A stretch of DNA of 64,000 nt from CBDCVD01 sp965224015 (GTDB lineage Bacteria > Pseudomonadota > Alphaproteobacteria > Rhizobiales > CBDCVD01): NCBI GenBank assembly GCA_965224015.1, contig OZ245032.1, positions 1,550,001 to 1,614,000 on the forward strand, given 5' to 3'. Below the pieces are notes generated by a model. That model was given only the letters and a program-made list of their open reading frames with translations. It was not told the DNA's origin and did not search any database. Of the stretch, positions 8,199 through 17,248 are shown piece after piece. Every line of letters starts with the position of its first letter. Positions within the stretch are counted from its first letter, which is position 1. The position numbers and the translations under genes are program-made.

Positions 8199-10994
8199 GT
8201 GGTCTCGGAGCGGGATATTGAGTACAGCAGATCCATTGGTGATCAGGTTCGCAAAACGACCTGCTACATGTGTGCCGGGCGCTGCGGTATTAATGTGCAT
8301 TTGCGCAAAGGTAAGATCAACTACATCGAAGGCAACCGCGACCACCCGACGAACAAAGGGGTGCTGTGCGCCAAGGGTGCAGCGGGTATCATGCAGCATT
8401 ATTCGTCGGCACGCCTGCACGCTCCCCTGTTGCGCGTAGGAAAACGCGGTGAAAACAGGTTCAAGGAAATCAGTTGGAAAGAGGCCCTGGATGTTGCGCT
8501 TTCCTGGCTGCAGCCGATTCGCGAGACGGATCCGAAAAAACTCGCCTTTTTTACAGGCCGTGACCAGTCCCAATCCCTGACATCCCTATGGGCACAGCAA
8601 TTTGGTACGCTCAATTACGCCTCCCACGGGGGACTTTGTTCCGTCAATATGGCAGCGGCGGGAATTTACACGATTGGCGGCTCGTTCTGGGAATTTGGGC
8701 AGCCGGATTGGGATCATACGAAGTTGCTGTTGCTGTTTGGCGTAGCCGAGGATCACGATTCCAATCCCATCAAGATGGGGCTTGCGAAAGTGCGTGATAA
8801 CGGATCGCGCATTGTCTCCATCAATCCCATAAAAACCGGCTACTCGGCAATTGCCGACGATTGGATCGGTATCCGCCCTGGGACCGATGGTTTGTTTATT
8901 CTCTCGCTTGTTCACGAACTGTTGCGTTTGCGCCGCGTCGATCTCGACTATCTGTTGCGCTATACCAACGCCCCGTGGCTGATTACGATTGATCCCGGAG
9001 GCCCGAACGACGGCATGTTCGCACGTAACGATGCCGGCACGCCGCTGGTTATCGATCGCAAGACCAAAAATCTGGTGCCCTTCAACGCAGACATCCAGCC
9101 AGCCCTGCATGGAACTGTTACCACATATGATGGCAATCGGGCGATGCCCGTCTTTGAAATCATGGCGGGGCAATATCTGGACAAGCGCTACGCACCCGAG
9201 ACGGTGGCCCCGATAACCGGCGTCGAGGCGCGAACGATCCGTAATCTGGCCATTGAGCTGGCCCGGGTCGCATTTGAAGAGGAAATTCGTATTCCTCAGC
9301 GATGGCTTGACGTGCGTGGCAATGTCCACGCGCATTTTATCGGGCGTCCCGTATCCGTGCACGCCATGCGTGGCATTGCTGCCCATTCCAATGGCTTTCA
9401 AACCTGCCGGGCATTACACATTTTGCAGCTTCTGCTGGGCAGTGTCGATTGCCCGGGGGGATTTCGTTTTAAGCCTCCTGATCCCAGGCCCCATTACCTG
9501 CAAAACCGCCCAGGACGACCGCAAGGGCGTTATTCCTCGGGCAAGCCTCTTGATAATCCCCCTCTTGGATATCCGCGCGGACCTGAGGATTTGCTCGTCG
9601 ATGAAAACGCCAAGGCCCTGCGCATCGACAAGGCCTTCTCCTGGGAGGCCCCTCTGGCCGTTCACGGCATGATGCATACGGTGATCGCCAACGCCCACGC
9701 TGGTGATCCCTACCCTATTGATACGTTGTTTCTCTATATGTCCAACCTGGCATGGAATTCGACGATGAACACCCGAGAGGGGCTGCACATGCTCGTCGAC
9801 CAGGACGCGGCAACCGGCGAATACCGGATCCCCCATATAATTTGCAGTGACGCATATGCTTCGGAGATGGTCGCTTATGCCGACCTGGTGCTGCCGGACA
9901 CAACCTATCTGGAGCGTCACGATTGCCTTTCGCTTAACGATCAGCCTATCGGGAATCCGGATCTGTTGGCCGATGCGGTTCGCTGGCCGGTGGTTCAGCC
10001 GGACCGGGATGTGCGCGGATTTCAGTCGGTCCTGATTGATCTGGGCGCCAGGCTGGGCTTACCGGCGTTTACCGATCAACAGGGAGCGCCGCGCTACAGG
10101 GATTATGCGGATTATATGGTTAATCATCAGCCTCGTGCGGGAACTGGCGCCCTTGCCGGCTGGCGCGGAGACGGAGGGCTGGATACGGGCCGAGGCGCAC
10201 CCAATCCCGACCAGTTGGATGCCTATATTATCAATGGCGGCTATTGGAGCCAGCCACTCCCCGAGGACGCGCGCTATTTCAAACACGCCAATCAGGCTTA
10301 TCAGGATTTTGCCACCCGCATGGGATTGATCGAAGCCGCATCCCCGGCGATCTTTCAGCTTTATTCGGATGTCTTGCAAAAATTCCGGCTTGCCGCACTG
10401 GGACACGGTCCGGTACAACCTCCGGCATCGCTGCGCAGTCAGATTGAGCGGTACTTCTCTCCCCTTGCACAGTGGTATCCCCCCCTTGAGGGTAGTCTTA
10501 TTGATGATCATGACTATCCGCTGCACGCGCTGACCCAACGGCCTATGGCGATGTACAATTCCTGGGGCTCGCAAAATACCTGGCTACGCCAAATTCACTC
10601 CCATAATGTCCTTCATGTCCCCGCCCGGGTTTGCAACGAGCAAAACCTGAAATCCGGCGACTGGGTTTGGGTGGTCTCCCATCATGGGCGTGTCAAGGTC
10701 ATGATCAAACGTATTGAGGGCGGGAGCGAACACACCGTCTGGACCTGGAACGCCATTGGCAAGAAGCCGGGCGCATGGCGGTTGTCCGCTGATGCCGACG
10801 AGGCGCGACAGGGCTTTCTTCTTAATCATCTTGTGCACGAGTTATTGCCAGCACGCGGGGCGCGACAGCGATGGCTGAATGCCGACCCCGTGACAGGGCA
10901 AGCGGCGTGGTTCGACTTGCGGGTACGCCTGGAGAAAACCGCGCCCGGCGACAGGATCACGGAACCCGTGTTCCCGGCGCAGATGCCCCTATAG
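8199..10994 (+). CDS. soeA: Sulfite dehydrogenase (quinone) molybdopterin subunit SoeA
   Basis: This is the catalytic subunit of the cytoplasmic, membrane-bound sulfite:quinone oxidoreductase SoeABC, which oxidises sulfite to sulfate. The 931-residue protein is of the complex iron-sulfur molybdoenzyme family. The N-terminal [4Fe-4S] motif has Cys22, Cys25, Cys29 and Cys57. Mo-bisPGD domains follow (ISWKEALDVALSWL, GGLCSVN, VYLPDTTYLERHD-like VLPDTTYLERHD) and a C-terminal molydopterin-dinucleotide-binding domain. No twin-arginine signal is present, which fits SoeA and not periplasmic DMSO reductase. The GTG at 8199 has TTAGGAG eight bases upstream; a longer start at 8118 would lie in the terminus of a family C repeat. 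soeB and soeC follow. Confidence 0.88.
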   Translation: MVSERDIEYSRSIGDQVRKTTCYMCAGRCGINVHLRKGKINYIEGNRDHPTNKGVLCAKGAAGIMQHYSSARLHAPLLRVGKRGENRFKEISWKEALDVALSWLQPIRETDPKKLAFFTGRDQSQSLTSLWAQQFGTLNYASHGGLCSVNMAAAGIYTIGGSFWEFGQPDWDHTKLLLLFGVAEDHDSNPIKMGLAKVRDNGSRIVSINPIKTGYSAIADDWIGIRPGTDGLFILSLVHELLRLRRVDLDYLLRYTNAPWLITIDPGGPNDGMFARNDAGTPLVIDRKTKNLVPFNADIQPALHGTVTTYDGNRAMPVFEIMAGQYLDKRYAPETVAPITGVEARTIRNLAIELARVAFEEEIRIPQRWLDVRGNVHAHFIGRPVSVHAMRGIAAHSNGFQTCRALHILQLLLGSVDCPGGFRFKPPDPRPHYLQNRPGRPQGRYSSGKPLDNPPLGYPRGPEDLLVDENAKALRIDKAFSWEAPLAVHGMMHTVIANAHAGDPYPIDTLFLYMSNLAWNSTMNTREGLHMLVDQDAATGEYRIPHIICSDAYASEMVAYADLVLPDTTYLERHDCLSLNDQPIGNPDLLADAVRWPVVQPDRDVRGFQSVLIDLGARLGLPAFTDQQGAPRYRDYADYMVNHQPRAGTGALAGWRGDGGLDTGRGAPNPDQLDAYIINGGYWSQPLPEDARYFKHANQAYQDFATRMGLIEAASPAIFQLYSDVLQKFRLAALGHGPVQPPASLRSQIERYFSPLAQWYPPLEGSLIDDHDYPLHALTQRPMAMYNSWGSQNTWLRQIHSHNVLHVPARVCNEQNLKSGDWVWVVSHHGRVKVMIKRIEGGSEHTVWTWNAIGKKPGAWRLSADADEARQGFLLNHLVHELLPARGARQRWLNADPVTGQAAWFDLRVRLEKTAPGDRITEPVFPAQMPL

Positions 10995-11065
10995 CTGGGG
11001 TGAGGCGCTTTGGACCCCACACGGATCGCCGCTAAGTGAATTTTGCTCGAAACCGAGGAAACAGT

Positions 11066-11860
11066 ATGACGACTTTGCCACCCTTAGGTGACAGAAAATT
11101 GGGCCTGGTGATTGATCTGGACATTTGCGTTGGATGCCATGCGTGTGCCGTTAGTTGTAAGGCGTGGAACACCTTACCTCACAGCGCGCCGTTGCCAGAT
11201 CAGGCCCCGAACGATAACGACACCGCAAACGCATGGGCGAACCGCATCCACACGTATGAGATCGACCGCGGTCAGGAGACGTTGACGGTTCATTTTCCCA
11301 AGTCATGCTTGCATTGTGAAGACGCGCCGTGCGTACGCGCCTGCCCTACGGGAGCATCCTACAAGCGCGAGGAGGACGGTATTGTCCTCATTGATGCGGA
11401 TCGGTGCATCGGCTGTGGACTGTGTGCATGGAGTTGCCCCTATGGGGCCCTGGAGATGGATGCGGCTGAGGGTGTGATGACAAAATGCACCCTTTGCGTG
11501 GACCGGATTTACAATTTGGCCCTACAACCCGAGGATCGCGAGCCTGCCTGTGTGCGCACATGTCCAGCCAGTGCGCGTCATTTTGGAGATCTGAATGATC
11601 CAGGCTCTCACGTCTCGCGTTTGGTTGCGGAACGCGGGGGGCCGGATCTGATGCCGGAGATGGGAACAAAACCGGTCAACAAATACTTGCCCCCGCGCCG
11701 ACGCCGCGGTCTTCATAAGACGGAGAACGTTTTCGTTGACGAAACGGGGCTCTTCGCGGACGCAGATTATCTGAACGCCAGAGGTGGAGGTATCGAGTCG
11801 TTTTTTGCTTGGGTTGACCGCACCCTGGATCGCCTTGGCGGGGATACGGTGCAACGATGA
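11066..11860 (+). CDS. soeB: Sulfite dehydrogenase iron-sulfur subunit SoeB
   Basis: This is the electron-transfer subunit of SoeABC, carrying electrons from SoeA to the membrane subunit. The 264-residue protein shows four cysteine clusters: CVGCHACAVSC near residue 21, CLHCEDAPCVRAC, CIGCGLCAWSCPYG and CTLCVD with CVRTC, as expected for four [4Fe-4S] centres. The motifs HFPKSCLHCEDAPC and LMPEMGTKPVNKYLPPR are characteristic of SoeB and distinguish it from DmsB or PsrB. The ATG at 11066 has GAGGAA seven bases upstream. It lies 71 bp after soeA and 49 bp before soeC. Confidence 0.92.
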   Translation: MTTLPPLGDRKLGLVIDLDICVGCHACAVSCKAWNTLPHSAPLPDQAPNDNDTANAWANRIHTYEIDRGQETLTVHFPKSCLHCEDAPCVRACPTGASYKREEDGIVLIDADRCIGCGLCAWSCPYGALEMDAAEGVMTKCTLCVDRIYNLALQPEDREPACVRTCPASARHFGDLNDPGSHVSRLVAERGGPDLMPEMGTKPVNKYLPPRRRRGLHKTENVFVDETGLFADADYLNARGGGIESFFAWVDRTLDRLGGDTVQR

Positions 11861-11909
11861 CATTAATCGCGCCATATGGCATAGATGCTGATTTAAGAAG
11901 ATAAAGCCT

Positions 11910-12833
11910 ATGCATCCGGCATATTCGGTAATCGCCTTTACAACCCTCTCGGGCGCGGGGTTCGGGCTTGGTTTTTTTCTAAGCCTGGGTGTGTTGCCTT
12001 TGACGCAGGAGGTTGGCATCGCGGCCTGGGGAAGTGTATTCGCACTAATCATAAGCGGCCTGATAGCGTCCCTTGTTCATTTAAAACAGCCCCAGCGGTT
12101 TATTTTAGCGCTAACACAATGGCGCTCAAGCTGGCTGTCCCGTGAAGCCGTGCTGGCGCTTGCAACACTGGTTCCGTTCGCAATCTGCGCCTTTGGATGG
12201 ATCGTTTATGGCGTATTCTGGTGGGTTGCGGGACTGGCGGGTGCCATATTGGCGACGGCAACGGTCTATGCCACGGCGATGATTTACGCTAGTCTGAAAC
12301 CGATACGCCACTGGGCCCATCCCGTCACACCTTTCCTTTATCTGGGATTTGCACTTTCCAACGGCGCTGGCTTATTTCTCGTTCTGGGTACCTGGTCCAT
12401 GCGGATTCCAAGTTCGTGGATACTTACCACCGGCCTTGCGATCGTGTTTGCCATGCTCACCCAAATGTTATGGTGGATCAGCAATGATAACGCCCGTTCA
12501 AGCGCAACCATCGGGAGCGCAACGGGGCTCGCACGCTTTGGCAAGGTCAAGGAACTCACCCCACCGCACACCCAGGAAAACTATGTGCAAAAAGAAATGG
12601 GATTTCGTATAGCGCGCAAGCATCGCCTTAAACTTCGTTTTATCGCCACTCTTTTGGGACTTGTGATGCCTTTGTTGTTCCTCGCGCTGGCTTACATGCT
12701 GGAAGGTTTGTGGGGAATTTTGTTCCCGATGGCCGCGGCGGCACATTTTATTGCCACTTTGATTACAAGGTGGTTGTTTTTTGCCGAGGCACGGCATACG
12801 GCCATGCTGTATTATGGTGAAGAGAGAACCTGA
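11910..12833 (+). CDS. soeC: Sulfite dehydrogenase membrane anchor SoeC (DmsC family)
   Basis: This is the integral membrane subunit that passes electrons from sulfite oxidation to quinone. The 307-residue protein has about eight hydrophobic segments (for example SGAGFGLGFFLSLGVLPL, VFALIISGLIASLVHL, LALATLVPFAICAFGWIVY, FIATLLGLVMPLLFLALAYM) and the conserved HLKQPQRFILALTQWRSSWLSREAV loop of the DmsC/NrfD-like family. The stop codon TGA (12831-12833) shares its last base with the first base of a family A repeat, which occupies the region up to the rhomboid gene. Confidence 0.9.
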   Translation: MHPAYSVIAFTTLSGAGFGLGFFLSLGVLPLTQEVGIAAWGSVFALIISGLIASLVHLKQPQRFILALTQWRSSWLSREAVLALATLVPFAICAFGWIVYGVFWWVAGLAGAILATATVYATAMIYASLKPIRHWAHPVTPFLYLGFALSNGAGLFLVLGTWSMRIPSSWILTTGLAIVFAMLTQMLWWISNDNARSSATIGSATGLARFGKVKELTPPHTQENYVQKEMGFRIARKHRLKLRFIATLLGLVMPLLFLALAYMLEGLWGILFPMAAAAHFIATLITRWLFFAEARHTAMLYYGEERT

Positions 12834-12935
12834 TACCAGCGGTATAGGCTTTATAGACACGCCGACTGGTGTATTGCCTTGATAACACAACGCTTTGACG
12901 CAAATGCATGAGTCATTGGCAAGGACCCTTGGTAT
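12833..12935. repeat. Family A repeat, 103 bp, overlapping the soeC stop
   Basis: From ATACCAGCGGTAT to CCTTGGTAT. Its first base is the last base of the soeC TGA. Confidence 0.92.
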
Positions 12936-13025
12936 GAAACCTATCGCTCGAAATGTAAGGGAAGGCGTTCCTTGTGCATTCCACAGGCCTGACAAAAGAG
13001 AAACGTCCATTTGTGACCTGCCCGC

Positions 13026-13706
13026 ATGTCTGATCAACCAGCCTTGAATATTCCTGCGCCCGTGGTGCTTGTGTGCGTCTTGCTGCTGGGCTTGCACGCC
13101 TTTGGCACTTGGGGGCTGGATTTTGACAGCCTGGTGGCCTGGTATGACAAACTGGCGTTCCTTGGGTTCGATGCAAGCCGGCCGTGGACAAGTCTGTCCT
13201 ACGCGCTGCTGCATGGGGGGTGGCTCCATGTCTGGCTTAACGTACTTTGGCTTGTTGCCTTTGGCTCGCCGGTGGCACGGCGCCTAACAGGCCGTAATTT
13301 TATGACATTTTTGACCGTATGTGTGGTGATTGCGGCGTTTACCCATGCGGCCTGCTACGGCTTTTCCACGGCGCCGGGGCTTATTGGCGCCTCGGGCGGC
13401 GTTGCCGGCGTGATGGGAGCCGCTTGCAGGTTCGCGCTTGGTTTTCACGGCGAAAAACGCGGACAAGCCTGGCTGAGTACACGTCCGCGTCTGACCCTGC
13501 GCCAGACGATTGCGCATAGACCCGCGCTCGGGCTGATTCTGTTCTGGGTTGGCATGAACCTGGCTATCGCGCTCTTTGAGGCGTTTGCACAGGAAAGTGG
13601 TATTGGCTGGCAAGCGCATTTGGGTGGTTTTTTTGCTGGCCTTGTTCTGTTTTCTTTTTTTGATCCTGTTGATCACAGGAGGGGAGCGGGAAACTCATTG
13701 CCGTGA
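13026..13706 (+). CDS. Rhomboid-family intramembrane serine protease
   Basis: Rhomboids cleave substrates within or next to the membrane. The 226-residue protein has the full signature: His63, His68 and Asn72 in LLHGGWLHVWLNV, the nucleophile Ser123 in GASGG and the catalytic His198 in WQAHLGG. Six hydrophobic segments are visible, beginning PVVLVCVLLLGLHAFG. No obvious Shine-Dalgarno precedes the ATG. It stands between soeC, beyond a family A repeat, and the CBS gene. The substrate is unknown. Confidence 0.92.
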   Translation: MSDQPALNIPAPVVLVCVLLLGLHAFGTWGLDFDSLVAWYDKLAFLGFDASRPWTSLSYALLHGGWLHVWLNVLWLVAFGSPVARRLTGRNFMTFLTVCVVIAAFTHAACYGFSTAPGLIGASGGVAGVMGAACRFALGFHGEKRGQAWLSTRPRLTLRQTIAHRPALGLILFWVGMNLAIALFEAFAQESGIGWQAHLGGFFAGLVLFSFFDPVDHRRGAGNSLP

Positions 13707-13864
13707 AATGTTTGACAGGCCATTGCTCTGACCCTTTGATCTGGTTTAAAATAGGGCTCGTATAAACCTGGTGTTGCTGGAGCGCGGCAAACAACCCGGC
13801 CCTTGGGTACCGCTTATTAGAGCCCGTTGCCCAACCAGCCCCAGAATTGGATTAGGAGGCAACC

Positions 13865-14296
13865 ATGACAGTCGGGTCCATTCTAACCGTTAAGGGCGAA
13901 GACGTCGTTACCGCAGGACCGAACCACGCAATGGCGGATTTGTGTGCATTGCTGACCAAACACCGCATTGGTGCAGTCGTGATCGTGGACGATACCGGAG
14001 CCATTGCGGGGATTATTTCCGAGCGGGACATTGTTCGCGCCATTGGACAGTTGGGCAGCGAAATATTGAAACAACCGGCTCACGAATTCATGACAAAGTC
14101 CGTCGTGACATCATCGCGCAGCGACACCATTGACATGGTGATGAACCGCATGTCCCAGGCGCGGTTTCGCCACATGCCTATCGCCGAGGAGGGAAAGCTC
14201 GTGGGCATCGTTTCCATTGGCGATATTGTCAAAGCGAAAATCGCCGCCGCGGAGGAAGAATCCGAAGCCATGCGTTCATATATTGCGACAGTATAG
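13865..14296 (+). CDS. Tandem CBS-domain protein
   Basis: The 143-residue protein consists of two CBS motifs and little else. The first runs over about residues 10-62 (AMADLCALLTKHRIGAVVIVD to GIISERDIVRAI) and the second over about 75-130 (DTIDMVMNRMSQARFRHMPIAEEGKLVGIVSIGDIV). Such stand-alone pairs form a Bateman module that binds adenine nucleotides and regulates partner proteins; the partner is not evident. TTAGGAGG lies six bases before the ATG. It is an apparent single-gene unit. Confidence 0.93.
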   Translation: MTVGSILTVKGEDVVTAGPNHAMADLCALLTKHRIGAVVIVDDTGAIAGIISERDIVRAIGQLGSEILKQPAHEFMTKSVVTSSRSDTIDMVMNRMSQARFRHMPIAEEGKLVGIVSIGDIVKAKIAAAEEESEAMRSYIATV

Positions 14297-14463
14297 GCTT
14301 TATGCGCCTGCGGTATCCGAAACATCGGATACATCTGAAGTGTTCGGATGGTGTATGGCTAAGCGGCTAAATTTGATTATATTTTTTGGAGGCCGGAACG
14401 GCCAGCGCTTGGGCGCCGCCTACGGGGCGGGTTACTGGTATGGCCCGCGTAACTGTTGAGCGA

Positions 14464-14495
14464 GGGAGCGGGCCAGGTCGCAAATAGACATTTCC
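14464..14495. repeat. Family D repeat (half)
   Basis: GGGAGCGGGCCAGGTCGC then AAATAGACATTTCC, matching the right arm of the full D copy at 63349-63436. Confidence 0.65.
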
Positions 14496-14523
14496 AGCTT
14501 TGCCATATGTTGTGAGTTGATCC

Positions 14524-15174
14524 ATGATTGCCCCCCGCATCACCACGATTGCAATAACCGCCGCCTTCCTGACCGGCGGCTGTGCGAACATGGCGTTTCA
14601 GTCTCCTGACAATTGGTTCAAGGAGCGCGATATCGCCGCGCCAAGCGCTCAGCGGTTGAGTTACTGCAGCGGCTTCGCTTGCAAATTCGTAACCCCGATT
14701 CCCTTTTCCCGATCCAGACATCGACACCTGGCCGCGATCCTGGCGCGCGGCCGCCACAGTGCCAAGGCCGAGCGCGCAGCCCTTTCCAAAGCCGTTCAAT
14801 GGTATGAAACCATGACCGGACCCATCGCCGGGACAAGCCAGGATCAGGGCGGATGGGACCTTTCCAAATCCGGTACCCGCGGTGCCACCGATTGTCTGGA
14901 CGAGGCCACCAACACGACCAGTCTGCTGATCATCGCCGAGGCGCGAAAATTACTGAAATTTCACCGAACTGGCCGCCCTGTATCACGCGGCATGCTTATT
15001 GATGGGCGTTACCCTCACGCCACCGCGGTCGTTATCGACACCACCACCGAAACACCCTGGGCAATCGATTCGTGGGTTCGCGACAATGGCGAGCCGCCAG
15101 ACGTAATGCCCCTTGCGGATTGGTACGCGCGGCGTCAACGGCAAGGCCCGTCAGGTTTTGACCGAACGCGGTGA
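14524..15174 (+). CDS. Putative lipoprotein with a transglutaminase-like Cys-His-Asp triad
   Basis: The 216-residue protein starts with a hydrophobic signal and lipobox-like TGGC (Cys20), suggesting membrane anchoring. Further on, Cys124 (ATDCLDEATN), His165 (YPHATAVVID) and Asp182 (WAIDSWV) occur in the order and spacing of a transglutaminase/NlpC-like triad; a Cys at a helix start followed by His and Asp on successive strands is the expected pattern. The function is inferred from these residues only. It is convergent with rpmA, and the two stop codons are adjacent (15174 and 15176). Confidence 0.65.
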   Translation: MIAPRITTIAITAAFLTGGCANMAFQSPDNWFKERDIAAPSAQRLSYCSGFACKFVTPIPFSRSRHRHLAAILARGRHSAKAERAALSKAVQWYETMTGPIAGTSQDQGGWDLSKSGTRGATDCLDEATNTTSLLIIAEARKLLKFHRTGRPVSRGMLIDGRYPHATAVVIDTTTETPWAIDSWVRDNGEPPDVMPLADWYARRQRQGPSGFDRTR

Positions 15175-15175
15175 C

Positions 15176-15433
15176 TTACTGCAAGGGATCAACGGAAACA
15201 AAGGTGCGCCCATTGGCTTTGGTGCGAAAAGTCACCTGTCCCTCAACAAGGGCAAAAAGGGTGTGATCCTTGCCGATCCCAACATTCTCGCCCGGGTGCC
15301 ATTTCGTCCCGCGCTGGCGAATAATAATATTGCCGGGGATCACGTGCTCGCCGCCGTATTTTTTTACACCAAGGCGGCGCCCGGCGGTATCGCGGCCGTT
15401 GCGTGACGAGCCGCCTGCCTTTTTATGTGCCAT
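15176..15433 (-). CDS. rpmA: 50S ribosomal protein L27
   Basis: L27 lies near the peptidyl-transferase centre, and its N-terminal tail contacts tRNA. The 85-residue protein starts MAHKKAGGSSRNGRD and carries the conserved YGGEHVIPGNIIIRQRGTKWHPGENVGIGKDHTLFAL core. It begins directly with AHKKAGGS, so it has no cleavable N-terminal extension of the Firmicutes type. AGGAG lies upstream of the ATG. It follows rplU in the usual order, but 332 bp of repeat DNA (families A and B) separates the two. Confidence 0.97.
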   Translation of the reverse strand: MAHKKAGGSSRNGRDTAGRRLGVKKYGGEHVIPGNIIIRQRGTKWHPGENVGIGKDHTLFALVEGQVTFRTKANGRTFVSVDPLQ

Positions 15434-15488
15434 AATATCTCCTGAATATCTTCCGTCCTGTTTGGCAAATGCCGCGGTACATAGGTTC

Positions 15489-15626
15489 TAGATCAGCATG
15501 GCGTTAGCTGTACCCATTTTGCCAGGGGTAAAGCTAACGCCATAAAGCTGATCGCCCTGAAATCTATAGCAAAATGCGAGAAAAATACGGAATGCCTATG
15601 ATTCCAATTAAACGCATTTTGCTCTA
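15489..15626. repeat. Family B repeat, full length, between rplU and rpmA
   Basis: From TAGATCAGCATGGCGTTAGC to ACGCATTTTGCTCTA, with the inner palindrome GGCGTTAGC/GCTAACGCC and the outer hairpin GCAAAATGCG/CGCATTTTGC. It is the same orientation as the copy at 36731. Confidence 0.9.
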
Positions 15627-15663
15627 GGTTGATCGCGTTATGTGATCCGCGAAAGCCCGACTC

Positions 15664-15766
15664 ATACCAAGGGTCCTTAACAATGACTCATGGATTAGCG
15701 TCAAGCAAGTATGTTATCAAGGCCGTACACCAGTCGGCGTGTACATAAAGCCAATACCGCTGGTAT
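15664..15766. repeat. Family A repeat, 103 bp, overlapping the rplU stop
   Basis: From ATACCAAGGGTCC to GCTGGTAT. On the minus strand the rplU TGA runs into TACCAGCGG of this element. Confidence 0.92.
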
Positions 15767-16446
15767 CAGTCACCGTCCTTGCCACCGGATGTCTCAACGC
15801 CGGCTGCCTCGGCAGCCTTCTGATCGATTTTGGCACGAGGAGCCTTGCCCGCCACCAGCTCCCTGGCCTGCTCTATCCATTCTTCCCGCGCGCTACGTCC
15901 CTGCAAGTCCAAATTTTCATCAAGCGCGGCCATTTCATCCTGACTGAGGTTGGCGATCTGCTGAAATTGCGTATACCCGGCCTCGTTGAGCTTTTTCACA
16001 ATAACGGGTCCGACGCCGGAAATCAGCGACAAGTCATCGGAAGCGGGGTCGGATTTTGTGGTTTCGTTCGGCGCGCTGGCTTTTTCCTGCCCCTTTACCA
16101 CCCGATCAGCGACCTCGACGGGTTTGGGTTTATCCCCGGCACCCACAATATCGGTCACGCGGACAACCGTTTGATATTGCCGGTGCCCCTTGGTGCGACG
16201 ATATTTCTTGCGTCGTTTTTTCTTGAAAACAATAATCTTCCTGGCACGCTTTTGCTCAACAATGCGGGCGCTCACGCTCGCCCCCGCCACAAGAGGGTCA
16301 CCAATTACCGGCGCCTCTCCACCGATCATCAACACCTCTGCAAATGTAACCGTATCGCCGGCCGCACCCGTCAGTTTTTCAACCGTTAACACATCGTTAG
16401 CGGCAACACGATACTGCTTGCCGCCGGTCTTAATGATTGCGAACAT
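15766..16446 (-). CDS. rplU: 50S ribosomal protein L21 with C-terminal helix-hairpin-helix extension
   Basis: Residues 1 to about 103 are L21 (FAIIKTGGKQYRVAANDVL, then VFKKKRRKKYRRTKGHRQ), an early 23S rRNA-binding protein. About 120 residues follow: an acidic linker (ATKSDPASDD region) and a helix-hairpin-helix unit (LSLISGVGPVIVKKLNEAG, then FQQIANLSQDEMAAL). This extension is common in alphaproteobacterial L21 and its role is not settled. The total of 226 residues is more than twice the usual length. It precedes rpmA on the same strand. The stop codon overlaps the end of a family A element by one base. Confidence 0.95.
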   Translation of the reverse strand: MFAIIKTGGKQYRVAANDVLTVEKLTGAAGDTVTFAEVLMIGGEAPVIGDPLVAGASVSARIVEQKRARKIIVFKKKRRKKYRRTKGHRQYQTVVRVTDIVGAGDKPKPVEVADRVVKGQEKASAPNETTKSDPASDDLSLISGVGPVIVKKLNEAGYTQFQQIANLSQDEMAALDENLDLQGRSAREEWIEQARELVAGKAPRAKIDQKAAEAAGVETSGGKDGD

Positions 16447-16636
16447 CGCCCTTCACCTAATTTTTCGCGCCCTGCGGTGCCGATATTCTCGGTCTTTACG
16501 CTACAGATCGGCAAATGTAGAGCCTGCAATTTCTGCAAGCCCATTTCATATTGCCATCTCAAGCAACCTCAAGCAGCGATTTCCCCTCGGGGACCTGAAA
16601 CCAAATAGCAATATCGGGTTTTACAAGCACCAGCTT
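16447..16636. other. rplU upstream region
   Basis: The 190 bp before the first A repeat should contain the rplU promoter and leader. No tRNA or conserved leader structure was recognised. Confidence 0.4.
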
Positions 16637-16739
16637 ATACCAGCGGTATTGGCTTTATAGACACGCCGACTGGTGTACTGCCTTGATAACACATCTCTTT
16701 GACGCTAAGCCATGAGTCATTGTTAAAGACCCTTGGTAT
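16637..16739. repeat. Family A repeat, 103 bp
   Basis: From ATACCAGCGGTATTGG to CCCTTGGTAT. It is the first of two copies in inverted orientation about 330 bp apart. Confidence 0.93.
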
Positions 16740-16965
16740 TAAAGCGCCCAAAACCCGATATCGCAAGTCTTTTATCACAAACAGCCGTCAATATCCACCT
16801 CCATTGCCAAAACCAAAGAGGCCTCCTGCAACTGTTTGTTTGTTAACGTACCCCCATGCGCTTTGGTGCAAATGCCTCTCCCAAGCCTGCACCGCACAGC
16901 AACATAGGCAAAGGTGCGAGAAAGTCAACACACCTGGCCTTATAACCTTACCACCTGACGGAATA

Positions 16966-17068
16966 ATACCAAGGGTCCTTACCAATGACTCATGGATTAG
17001 CGTCAAGCAAGTATGTTATCAAGGCCCTACACCAGTCGGCGTGTCTATAAAGCCAATACCGCTGGTAT
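16966..17068. repeat. Family A repeat, 103 bp, inverted relative to the previous copy
   Basis: From ATACCAAGGGTCC to GCTGGTAT. The 226 bp between this copy and the one at 16637 carries no recognised gene. Confidence 0.93.
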
Positions 17069-17174
17069 TATTTCCCGGGGATTTGCTCAAAAACACTCAG
17101 ATATTGGTGTTTTCGGAAAATGTCAGGTGGTGAGGCTTCATTGTTATGCCTCTTGGTTATGCCTCTTGACACCT

Positions 17175-17231
17175 TAGGCCACACGGCCTATATTTTAAGT
17201 ATACAGCGCGGGCAAAGTGCCCCGCCTTTTT
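17175..17231 (+). terminator. Hairpins and T-run before the micro-operon
   Basis: A palindrome TAGGCC-ACAC-GGCCTA (17175-17190) is followed by a GCGGG/CCCGC stem (17208-17225) and TTTTT (17227-17231), which fits an intrinsic terminator. It lies only 18 bp before the start codon of the gene at 17249, so it could instead be a transcription attenuator in that gene's leader. Confidence 0.5.
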
Positions 17232-17248
17232 AAATAAAGGAGATTACA

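Noticed and set aside
8586..9401. Open frame antisense to soeA
   Set aside because: The forward frame carries the molybdopterin-domain motifs; the reverse frame has none.
16637..17068. Pair of inverted A repeats bounding about 230 bp as a possible composite mobile unit
   Set aside because: No gene lies between them, and A copies occur singly elsewhere, so the pairing is probably chance.
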